A stretch of 64,000 nt of DNA from Corbicula japonica (lineage: Eukaryota; Mollusca; Bivalvia; Venerida; Cyrenidae). Made by a program: the position numbers and the translations under genes. Every line of letters begins with the position of its first letter. Positions within the stretch are counted from its first letter, which is position 1. Shown piece after piece: positions 27,101 to 39,100 of the stretch. The stretch spans positions 9,941,380 to 10,005,379 of the forward strand of contig JAZAYU010000010.1 in assembly GCA_038501625.1 (NCBI GenBank), in the 5' to 3' direction. The notes beneath the pieces were generated by a model that had not been told where the DNA came from, ran no database searches, and was given only the letters and a program-made list of their open reading frames with translations.

Positions 27101-30100
27101 GGATAGGTATGGTATTTTACAGTATGAGAACAGGTATGTTGTTTTACAGTATGGGAACAGGTAAATTTTTACAGTATGGGAACGGGCATGGTGTTTTACA
27201 GTAAGGGAACAGGTAGGTTGTTTTATAGTAAGGGAACAGGTATGTTATTTTACAGTAAGGGAACATGTAGGTTGTTTTACAGTTTGGGAACATGTAGGTT
27301 GTTTGAAAGTATGGGAACAGGTATGGTGTTTAACAGTAAGGGAACAGGTAGGTTGTTTTATAGTAAGGGAACAGGTAGGTTGTTTAACAGTAAGGGACCA
27401 GGTAGGTTGTTTTACAGTAAGGGAACAGGTAGGTTGTTTTACAGCAAGGGAACAGGTAGGTTGTTTTATAGTAAGGGAACAGATATGTTGTTTTACAGTA
27501 AGGAAACATGTAGGTTGTTTTACAGTTTGGGAACATGTAGGTTGTTTAACAGTGTGGGAACAGGTAGGTTGTTTTACAGTATGGGAACAGGTATGGTGTT
27601 TTACAGTAAGGGAACAGGTAGGTTGTTTTACTGTAAGGGAACAGGTAGGTTGTTTACAGTAAGGGAACATGTAGGTTGTTTTACTGTAAGGGAACTGGTA
27701 GGTTGTTTTATAGTAAGCGAACATGTATGTTGTTTTACAGTATGGGAACATGTAGGTTTTCTAACAGTATGGGAACAGGTATGGTGTTTTACAGTAAGGG
27801 AACAGGTAAGTCATTTTACTGTAAGGGAACAGGTAGGTTGTCTTACAGTAAGTAACCAGGTAGGTTATTTTATAGTAAGGGAACAGGTATGCTGTTTTAC
27901 AGTTTGGGAACATGTAGGTTTTTTAACAGTATGGGAACAGGTATGATGTTTTACAGTAAGGGAACAGGAAGGTCGTTTTACTGTAAGGGAACAGGTAGGT
28001 TGTCTTACAGTAAGTAACCAGGTAGGTTTTATGATAGTAAGGGAACAGGTATGCTGTTTTACAGTTTGGGAACAGGTAGGTTGTTTTATAGTAAGGGAAC
28101 AGGTATGTTATTTTACAGTAAGGGAACATGTAGGTTGTTTTACAGTTTGGGAACATGTAGGTTGTTTTACAGTATGGGAACAGGTAGGTTGTTTTATAGT
28201 AAGGGAACAGATATGTTGTTTTCCAGGAAGGAAGCATGTAGGTTGTTTTACAGTTTGGGAACATGTAGGTTGTTTTACAGTTTGGGAACAGGTAGGTTGT
28301 TTTACAGTATGGGAACAGGTATGGTGTTTTACAGTAAGGAAACAGGTAGGTTGTTTTACTGTAAGGGAACAGGTAGGTTGTTTACAGTAAGGGAACATGT
28401 AGGTTGTTTTACTGTAAGGGAACAGGTAGGTTGTTTTATAGTAAGGGAACATGTATGTTTTACAGTTTGGGAACATGTAGGTTGTTTTACAGTATGGGAA
28501 CAGGTAGGTTGTTTTATAGTAAGGGAACAGATATGTTGTTTTCCAGGAAGGAAGCATGTAGGTTGTTTTACAGTTTGGGAACATGTCGGTTGTTTTACAG
28601 TTTGGGAACAGGTAGGTTGTTTTACAGTATGGGAACGGGTATGGTGTTTTACAGTAAGGAAACAGGTAGGTTGTTTTACTGTAAGGGAACAGGTAGGTTC
28701 TTTACAGTAAAGGAACATGTATGTTGTTTTACTGTAAGGGAACAGGTAGGTTGTTTTATAGTAAGGGAACATGTATGTTGTTTTACAGTATGGGAACATG
28801 TAGGTTTTTTAACAGTATGGGAACAGGTATGGTGTTTTACAGTAAGTAACCAGGTAGGTTATTTTATATTAAGGGAACAGGTATGCTGTTTTACAGTAAG
28901 AGAACATGTTTGTGTTTTTACAGTAAGGGAACAGGCATGTTGTTTTACTGTATGTGAACAGGTATCACAATCAATACCCTTGAAAATACCAAAATACATT
29001 TCTGTATAGCATTTAATGTTCAAATGTTGCCATGTTGTAACAATTTGTCAATGATAATTATGTTGCATTCTTTCCATTTTTTTCAGATTGGAGAAGCTAC
29101 AGACTTGCAGGATGTGGTCAGATATCTGGAACTGGAGCAGTACTTTTCAACCAAATCTCCCAAGCAAAGTATGCTTGATTCTGTTACTGAAATGTTTAAA
29201 GCTTTATTTCAAAGAAAACATTCTTCTGTGGATAGTTAATTTATTCAGTGGGATTTCTAGAATAGTTTGTTTGGCATGGGATAGGGGAGGGTGGGGTTTC
29301 CTGAAGTATGCTCATATTTTTATTGTATTTCAATTTTAGCACAAGGTGGTATGCTCTAAAACCATTTTTTAAAGGACCCAGCGGTCATTATTTTTCTAAT
29401 TGTGTAAATCTGCACAGATCTCATGATGGTTTTATGCTATTACCCCACGCCTTGTTGCAAAAAGTACATGATTGTCTGCTAACAGTTGATCTGTTTCGTG
29501 TTTCTGTAACAGACACTTCCAGTATCTGCTGAACCCTTTTCGTTGAAGGTTGAGATAGGACACAAAGTGTTGGCCGTTTCAAATAACAAATTTGTTATTA
29601 TTGAGAAAGACATTTCTGATATGTATGAAACAATTGCTGCAAATGGTTGGCAAAAGCATTTGAATCTGATGATGTAACAATTTATTAGATGCCAATCACT
29701 ATTCTTGTAATTATAGATTTGTAGATCCAGATCAGCCTCAAATTCATATAGTCTGATCTGGATCTTCACAGATTGCTTGATGGTCAAAAGTAACCTAATG
29801 AATTTTAAAGCCAGAAATGTAGATCCTGATCAGACCACACAAATCTGCAGGCTGATCTAGATCTGTTATAGTATTTTGCAAACAAGAACCCAGTGTTTTT
29901 CTTTAGTGACGGACAACAAATACCAGTGGAGGCGGCCATATTGCTCATGTGTAAAACACAGATTATCACAACTCGGCGCTAAAAGTAATACAGGTCATTT
30001 GTAATAGTACCCTTTAAGGGTGGCTATACAGCGCCACTATTAGAATGTCATGCACACACAAAATCGCTGGCTTCAGGTAGGTTTTTTGCTTATTTCTCAG

Positions 30101-33100
30101 TAATTACTTGACCAATCAGATAAAGAGCACTGTACTCCTGTTAAAAAACATTTTTATCAACATTTAAGTTTCAATATCAATTGGCTGTTGTTTTTTCATC
30201 CATTCAAAGACAAATTTTGTTATAAAATGTCTTTGAATGTTAAAAAAAACAATATTGAAGGTTAAATAATGATGAAAATGCTTTTTTTAACAGGTCTGAG
30301 TACGATGCTCTTTATCTGTTAAAAATCGGTCCAGAAATTCCTGAGAAATAAGCAAAAAACCTACCTGAAAGCAAGTGATTTTATGTGTGCATGATATTCT
30401 TAAAGTCACATGGTATAACCACCCTGCTTTTGCCTGGTGTGAAGAGTTACTAGCGTTTAAGTTTCGTATTCCTCAGTTAACCTACCTGTAATTTTTGGTG
30501 TGTAACATAAGATTGAATTAATTTTAAACATTAACTCAAATCATTTAATGTACTCCTTACTAATCTTAATAAATCTGGAAAAAAATGTTGTGGTTTTGGC
30601 ATTTAAGTTTTGTGTTTCTCAGTAAGCCTGATTGTAATTTTTGGCTTTTAGGGTGTAACGTTGTAACTTATCTTTAACATTAGCATCAGTTTTTTGATTT
30701 AGAATAACTAACCTAGATAAAGTACTATGTTTTGTATTTGAAATTGCAGTAGCCATTAATCTGCTTTTTGGGGCCAAAATTTGGTTCACTTCCTTGCTAA
30801 TAAGATATTATATTATTTTATCTGCTGGTTTAAGTAAAAACTTCTAGTTGAAAAAAAAAGTACTGCATAACTTTTGACCGTCGTTTTCTCTCATGAAGTT
30901 AGATAAGTTTCTCTCATGAAGCTAATTAAGTCTGATTTTTATTTTCCAAATTTAAATTTAAACACCTGTGACAGACAGGTCTTATTATTGAAACATTCCC
31001 AATAATATTCACAAACCTGTGAAACATTCCAAATAAAACTACCAGAACTGTGAAACATTCCTAATAATTTCCTCAGTGAATGGATTTACTTAATTCAAAG
31101 AAAGAGGAAATCCATTTCTATAATTCAGCTCTTGTTATGCAACATATCTTATCTTTACTTTATTAATTTCAGAATTACCAGAAAAGAAAAATGAAGTGTG
31201 TATACTCAACCAAAAAAAGTCTTACAATATTTGTGAGTATTTTAAGAACATTAACCCTTTCCTGTATAGATACACCTTTATTGCTAGGGTGAACAGTTCA
31301 GATCCAGATCAGCCGGCACATCCGTGCCGTCTGATCAGGATCTAAACTGTTCGCTTTTTGATTCATTAGGTTATTTCTGACCAAAATGCGACCAGTGCAG
31401 ATCCTGATCAGACGGCACGGATGTGCCGGCTGATCTGGATCTACACTGGTCGCACATGCGTAAAAATGCGTATCTGTACAGGAAAGGGACAAAGTTTGAA
31501 CTGTTCGGACAATGATTTCTGGGATAAACTTACAGGATCCTGTAAATAAAACATTTCATATTTTACTTTAAAAAATAAATGACAAATGTTGAAATAAACA
31601 AATTCAAACATGGGATTATTTTGGCTTAAAGGTGTTTGACATAAAATATGGACTCAGCATTTCTAAACAAAACAGAAATGAAAGCTATGCCCAAATTTAT
31701 TGCTTTCAGATAGTTTTGTGTTACACTCTGTACCCAAGACTATTAACTGTAAAACAGAGACCAGTCTCAAAGTTAGTTTTGTGTTATACTCTGTACCCAA
31801 GACTATTAACTGTAAAACAGAGACCAGTCTCAAAGTTCTAGGTTTTGATTGGTCAGTTTGGAGACTGAAGTTCTAACCAATCAGCTCCTGGAGATTACAG
31901 ACTGGTACTCTGATTCTCAGTAATTTAATTTTTGGCCCTGATATTTTTCAGCCATTCTTCTGGGACACCTGAAGATGTCGCTAAGTGAGATTCGTCATGC
32001 TCTATATCTACTTGACGAGGAAGTATTGACTCCAGAACTGTTAAGGCAGTTGCTAGCCTACGCCCCGAACAAACAGGAGGTAAGTTATTGTCACCTTAGT
32101 GCAAAAACATTATAAGTGCCATTTAAATAAGGATTTATACCATTTTTGCACTAAGAAAACCAGGTTATTGTAATGCTGATGTTGGCGTCAGGTGGGCAGG
32201 TGTCAACTTTGGTTTCCACTCAATAACTTGAGTTTCTGTGACCTATTGACACCAAAAGTGGTGTGTGGGTAGCTTATATAAAGATGCAACTCTTGTTTCG
32301 CTGCATTGTGGCACTTCTTGTGGCATTTTTTACAGATTGATAGGATTATACAATTGTTTTGAAGGTTGCATTATGTTCTATTTGTTTTCAATTAAAGCAA
32401 GATAATACTAACAACCTCTTAAAATAAATAACTTTTGACAAATAATGTAAGATCAAATGAATAATAATTCGACTAAAATCTTCATTTTTAAAATTACATG
32501 CTCAGTACATGCTATGTGAGGCAAAGTTTTTGTGTGCTTTGTACAGTCAAACCTGTGCCCAAGGTTATAAAGCTGAGCATGGAAACCAGTCTCAAATCTC
32601 AAGCATCTGATTGGCTGAAATGGCGACCAGTCGCCATGTCAGCCAATCAGATGCTTGAGATTTGAGACTGGTTTCCAATCTCAGCTTTATAACCTTCAAC
32701 CCTGTCTTCAAAGACCACTCAGAGAAAATCCCAGAAGTGGTCTTTAAAGGCAGATGATCTTTATTGACAGGTAAATTAGTTCTTTTTACCGTACCATCTG
32801 ATCAGGATCTGCACTGGTCACTATTTGGTCAGAAATAACCTAACAAATCATAAAGCAAACAGTGCAATCCTGATCAGATGGCACGGATCTGCCGGCTGAT
32901 CTAGATATACACTGTTTGCCCACACAATGAAGGTTTTTCTGTAGAGGAAAGGGTTAATCATTGAGTGGGACAAATAAAATACCGTCATTATCCGTAGGTG
33001 ATCTTTTTATAAAGGTGGTCCTCAACACAGGTTGAACTAGTTTACTGTCCACTGAGGACAATATAGCAGGGGCCCTATTAACCCTTTCCTCCATATTTAC

Positions 33101-36100
33101 GCATTTTTATGCATGTGCGACCAATGTAGATCCAGATCAGCCGGCACATCTGTGCTGTCTGATCAGGATCTGCACTAGTCATATTTTGGTCAGAAATAAC
33201 CTAAGGAATCAAAATGCGAACAGTGCAGATCCTGATCAGATGGCACAGATGTGCCGGCTGATCTGGATCTAAACAGTTTGCCCTTGCAATAAAGGTGTAT
33301 CTATGAAGGAAAGGGTTAAGTTACATTCATGGCTTTGCTAACTTCATAACTAGATGTTTGTATGCCAACAGCTTGCACTCCGACATTTTGTGGCATGATT
33401 AAAAGTCCATGGTGTCACCTTGTGCGAAGTAATTTATATCAGTTTGTTAACTTGGCGTATATGGCATAGTTTTCTGGTATCTGTATCAAATTCCTCAAAG
33501 TTCCTCTATTTCAACAACAAAACTGTTAGTTTGCTCTTTTAATAATATAGATGGATTATTTTGCAAGAGTGGTTCACACCAGTGAATAGTTTTTAGAAAG
33601 ATTGGTGTGACATTGACTTTTGAAAAGTGAGAGTTTGAAGATCAGTATCAGCAGAGAAGGCATTTTTTATTCAAACAGTGGGAGATATTCAGTTTATTCT
33701 GATAGCATTAGTTATACTCATTATTCAAAGAAAAGTTGGGAGCTTCCATATATGTTTGTTATGACATGGTGACCAGATTAGCTAAATGCATCTGTGCAAT
33801 GTGATCTGAATCTATACAGGTCACATCTTTGTTAGAAATAAACTTATGAATCTAAATGCAGTGTAAACCCTGATCCGATCTACAATGTTTTTCCTTGCAA
33901 TTAAGGTGTATCTTAAGAAAAGGGTTAAGACTTTTTCAAGGTATTTAGTAACAAAAATTGGGAATTTTCAGTTGGTATAACAATAATATTCTCTCCCTTC
34001 AGACACCTAGCAAATGTCTTCTTTTTCTGAAAAAGGAAAATTTCAGGGGTCTTAATTACTCTTATCAGTGGTTGTCATACATTTTTTGCAGATGGAGCAG
34101 TTTGACTCGTACAATGGAGATATTGAAGAGTTGAGCAAGCCGGACAGATTCACATATGAGGTGCAGTACTATATTTTCTTCTACATGAGTGAGGTTCAAA
34201 TAAGCAAATCATACATTCAGGAAATGTATTATTTTTTACGTGATCCCCATTTCACTTAACTGCTTTGAGCTATGTCCTATAAGCACAATGGTTGGAATCT
34301 GTCATCTACATAAGTAAAGCTAATTCTGGTATCAAAAAGGATAACTCCTGAATGACCTTGTATAGGTTATGTCTCTTTCAAATGATTTCTAACTTTAAAC
34401 CTAATGTTGCTTAGTACACTCCCTAATGGTACAATATTTGGAATATCATTAATGTAGCAATTGCTGAAAACAAGAATGATAACTCCTGATTAACTCATGT
34501 TTTAGTTATCCCCCTTTCAAATGACTACTACTCCTGAAACACACTGTTGCTGTTATTTTTAGCTCACCTGTCACATAGTGACAGGGTGAGCTTTTGTGAT
34601 CGCCCTTCGTCCGTCGTCCGTCCATCCGTCGTCCGTTCACAATTGTTGTCCGCACTCTAGCGATCATAATTTTGGTCCGATCATCTTCAAACTTGGTCAG
34701 AATGTTTATCTCTATGATATCTAGGTCAAGTTCGAAACTGGGTCATGTGACCTTGAAATCTAGGTCACTGGGTCAAATTATAGAAAAAGCTTGTCTGCAC
34801 TCTAGCTGTCTTCATTTTGGTGCGATCTTCTTTAAACTTGGTCAGAATGTATATCTCAATGATATCTAGATCAGGTTTGTAACTGGATCATGTGACCTTG
34901 AAATCTAGGTCACTAGGTCAAATTATAGAAAAAGCTTGTCTGCACTCTAGCAGTCTTAATTTTGGTGCGGTCTTCAGTAAACTTTGTCAGAATGTTTTTC
35001 TCAATGATATCTCCAATACTTGTTTTACTATAAGATCTCAGTTCCTTTCTTGAACCAGCTAGATTCCATAATGGGTTCCGGAGTTATGGCCCTTGAAAGA
35101 GCCAAAGCATGCTATTTTGACATTTTCTCCACAATAGCAGCTTTATTTTTTGAGTTGATTTTACCACACTTGCACAAAACTCTTGCAAGCATTGAGTAGT
35201 TGTTGACAGGTGAGCGACCCAGGGTCCTATGGACCCTCTTGTTAAAAGTTTTGGCTCTGTTGGCACAATACTGGGGGTACATATTGTCTAATTATGTTAA
35301 ATTTTAATTTACAGTTTTTGCTGAATGTGATGAACAAGAACAAGAACATTCTTGTTTCTTTATTTTCAGATGAGCAGAGTTCCAGGATATGAGCAACGGT
35401 TGAAGGCTCTTATATTCAAAGGCAACTTCCAAGAGAAAATCAGCGAAATGAAAGAGGTAAAATACCATAACTATTCCAAGATTTAGAAAGGGGATATGTA
35501 GCATATTCTTCAATCTGTCTGTCATGTTTTATGTCTGCTCCATATCTTAACCCTTTCCTCCATATATACGCACTTTATGCATGTGCGAATAGTGTAGATC
35601 CAGATCATCCGGCACATCGTGCCGTCTGATCAGGATCTGCACTGGTCGCTTTTTGGTCACAAATAACCTAGTAAGAAATCAAATAGGGAACAGTGCAGAT
35701 CCTGATTAGACATGGATGTGCCAGCTGATCTGGATCTGCAGTGTTAAATAACCCTTTACTCCATGGATATGGCTTGTATCATAGATAGAGCTTGTATTCG
35801 TAGATATGGCTTGTGTCCCATGTGACCTGTGTAGATGTTCACTTGTTAGTTGATACAAACATCAGTTTTTTTAATGACCATATCAGCCATAACAACACTC
35901 TGACCACACACACACAGGGCTCTCACTAGACTTGCAAATCAGGGAGAAGTTTTGTCATAATTTTACTGAATTATGGAGAAGTTTGCAGTAAACAGCATCC
36001 TTTCCCTATATAGTCTATACAAAGTGACTTCTCCCATAGCTCAAAGAAGGGAGAAGTCTAGTCACTTTTCCGAGACCACTTCTCCCAAGTCTCCCTCAAG

Positions 36101-39100
36101 TGAGAGCCCTGATTTGAATAATATTGCATTTACATAAAAATTTATCCACGTTGTAACAAATTGTAACACCTGTTGTGAACATCTGTAAACTTAACAACAA
36201 GTTAAAATATTGGATCAATGACAATGAGAAAGCAGTGCATGTGTATTACAAAGTTGTATCACATAACATGCAGGTGTTACAATCAACAGGTACCTTTTAT
36301 CATGAGAATCTGAATCAGTTAGAACAGCCTTTTATCACATGGGCAAACAGTGTAGATCCAGATCAGCCAGCATATTAGTCACAAGTGTCATCTGATCAGG
36401 ATATTCCCTGTTAATGTTTTGATCAGAAATAACTAAATAAATTCAAAAGCAAACAGTATAGATCCTGATAAGATTGAAGGACGTACCTGATCTGGATCTA
36501 CACTGTTTGCCCGCGCTAAAAAGAAATATATATCGAGGAAAGGGTTAACAGGAACATATCACCATGAAAATCTAGATCAGTTTAGAACTTTTTCTTTTAA
36601 CCTTTTACTCCATATTTATGCATTTTAACATCTGTGCAACCAGTGTAGATCCAGATCAGGTGTGACATCCATGCGATCTGATCTGCATCTACACTGGTAA
36701 CATCTTGGTCACAAATAAGATAATGAATCTAAAAGGAAACAGTGTAGATCCTGATCAGACAGCACAGATTTTGATGAACACCTCCATTAACATGACGTTA
36801 TTGGGTAATCCTGTGCATTGTACCTGAGTTCAATTCTCAGTATTGTGACTTTTCATTTGTCCTCGATTTTAATAAAAAACAAATCTGAAATTAATTCACT
36901 TATTTCTTTATTCTTTCAGCACCTGCAGTGTATAAGGAAAGCTTCTTTAGAACTCCGACATAGTAAGAAGCTGTCCAAAATTCTTGAGGTATGAACATTG
37001 TATCCCCATTCAGGTTTGAGCATTTTTATACCCTTGTTGTAAGCATGGCATTATACAATGTTATTCCTTAGAAAAGAGCATAAAGCATTGTCCTACCCTT
37101 GGGGTAAATGCTGCACTGAGCCACTGTGGTTAGAGCTTTGTCGCATATTTGAAATAAGCACAACATTGTACCACTGAGATGAAAGCATTCTCGTACCTAT
37201 GAGGTAAGCAGAATATCATATTACTGGGATGAGAGCATTGTCTTACCATGTGCCCATGATCATAAAACTAAATCAGATGCTTAAGATTTGAGACTGGTCT
37301 CCAATCTTAGTTTTATGATCTTGGGCCCTTGAGGTGAGAGCAGCATTATACTGTTAAGATTTAAGCTTTTTACGATACTCGGAAATGTCATATGGAATTG
37401 TCTTGTGATTGAACATCAAATGGATTTAACATTTAAACATGCCCATTAAATACATGGAAGCATTTTATTGTCTTTTTAGAGAAAATTTTAATCATATATG
37501 TTCATTTTCTATTTTCAGTTGATTTTGGCAATGGGAAACTACATGAACCAAGGCAACCAAAGAGTGGGTGAAGCTGCAGGCTTCAAAATCAAATTCCTAT
37601 CACAGGTAATCAATGTACTGTAAATGCTTTGTATTGGCCGCACTTGAGTGTCGGCCACAATCCAAAATTAAGCTTAGAATCAGTATAAAGGCCGGGTTCA
37701 AAGGCTGATGTACCTATATACAATGAAGGTGTGGACTATACATGAATGAGGATGGTAATTGTGGCTTAGACAGAATAATAGCATCAATTTTTAGCAAAAA
37801 TTTTTTTTTTGGGAACATTTACAGATTACAGTCAAACCTGTATTAAGCAGCCACCTAAGAGAAGCAACTGCTTAACACAGATGTCTGTTTAAAAAAGGTT
37901 AAAATGAGATGTGTATTTATTTCATCACACAATCATTTCTTTTAAATAGAGGTACAGGTTTTCTTCAAGAAATGTTGGCACTTGTTTGTTGATATAACCT
38001 ATCCCTCATTGAACAGTGGCATCAAGTTTAAAACACAAAAAAAGTTTAGATGAATTTACACATTTCTAGGGTGAATTGCGAAAATTAGCAGAAAAAGTGA
38101 TAAACTTGAATCGTGGTTTTATAACTGTGGATTAGGTTAAATGTTCACACACCGTAAACCTCTGCTTTCTCGCCTAGCATAATCGTGTCATAAGAAATTT
38201 ACAGGCAGTATTCTTGTAAAATTTATTCCTAGAGAAATAAATGATACTGTGATAGCATTCAGTTCATAGGTACATTGTTAAAAGTTTCCTTTTTTTTGCA
38301 CAATATAAAATTGGTGCATTATGGCAGTCAATGATACCTTCAAATCAGCCTTTGCATAATGTAACATTTCATATACATACTTAGCCCTTTCCTCCATAGA
38401 TACACCTTTATTGCAAGGGCAAACAGTTTAGATCAAGATCAGCTGGCACATCTGTGTCATCTGATCAGGATCTACACTGGTCGCACATGCGTAAAAAATT
38501 CGTATATGTGGAGGAAAGGGTTAACTGGTAATTCCATGGACACATCTTCTCATGGTAACCAGTGTTATATCCAGATCTGCTGGCCCACCATACCATTTAA
38601 TCAGAATCTACACTCTCCTTAGTCAGAAGTAACCCTTTCCTCCATAAATACTCATTTTTACACATGTGCGACCAGTGTAGATCCAGATCAGCCGGCACAT
38701 CCATGCCATCTGATCAGGATCTGCACTGGTCGCATTTTTATAAGAAATAACCTAATGAATAAAAAAGCTAACAGTTTAGATTCTGAACAGACAGCACAGA
38801 TGTGCTGGCTGATCTGGATCTAAACTGTTTGCCCATGCAATAAAGGTGTATCTACGGAGGAAAGGGTTAATAAATCTAAAAGCAAACTGTATAGATTCAG
38901 ATCCAATTTCATGTATGTGCTGGCTAATCTAGATGTACTCTGTTAACCCATTGATAAAAAGTCTATCTTTGGAGTAAAGAGCTAAAACTTGACCAGAGTA
39001 CAGAAAAAAAAGTTGTAAATTTAGTGCAAAGGATGCGATTTGTTTTCAAATTTGGGAAAAAAAAAACTAGCTATTTTATGCCCCCCATAAAGTGGGAGGC

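Noticed and set aside
26246..28710. Several long open frames of 100-256 codons on both strands
   Set aside because: The repeat period of 27 is a multiple of three, so every frame without a stop in one unit stays open; the peptides are pure unit repeats and the region is an intron.
34161..34259. Continuation of exon 16 to the TAA at 34257
   Set aside because: The FH2 sequence resumes exactly in exon 17; the extra peptide does not resemble FH2.
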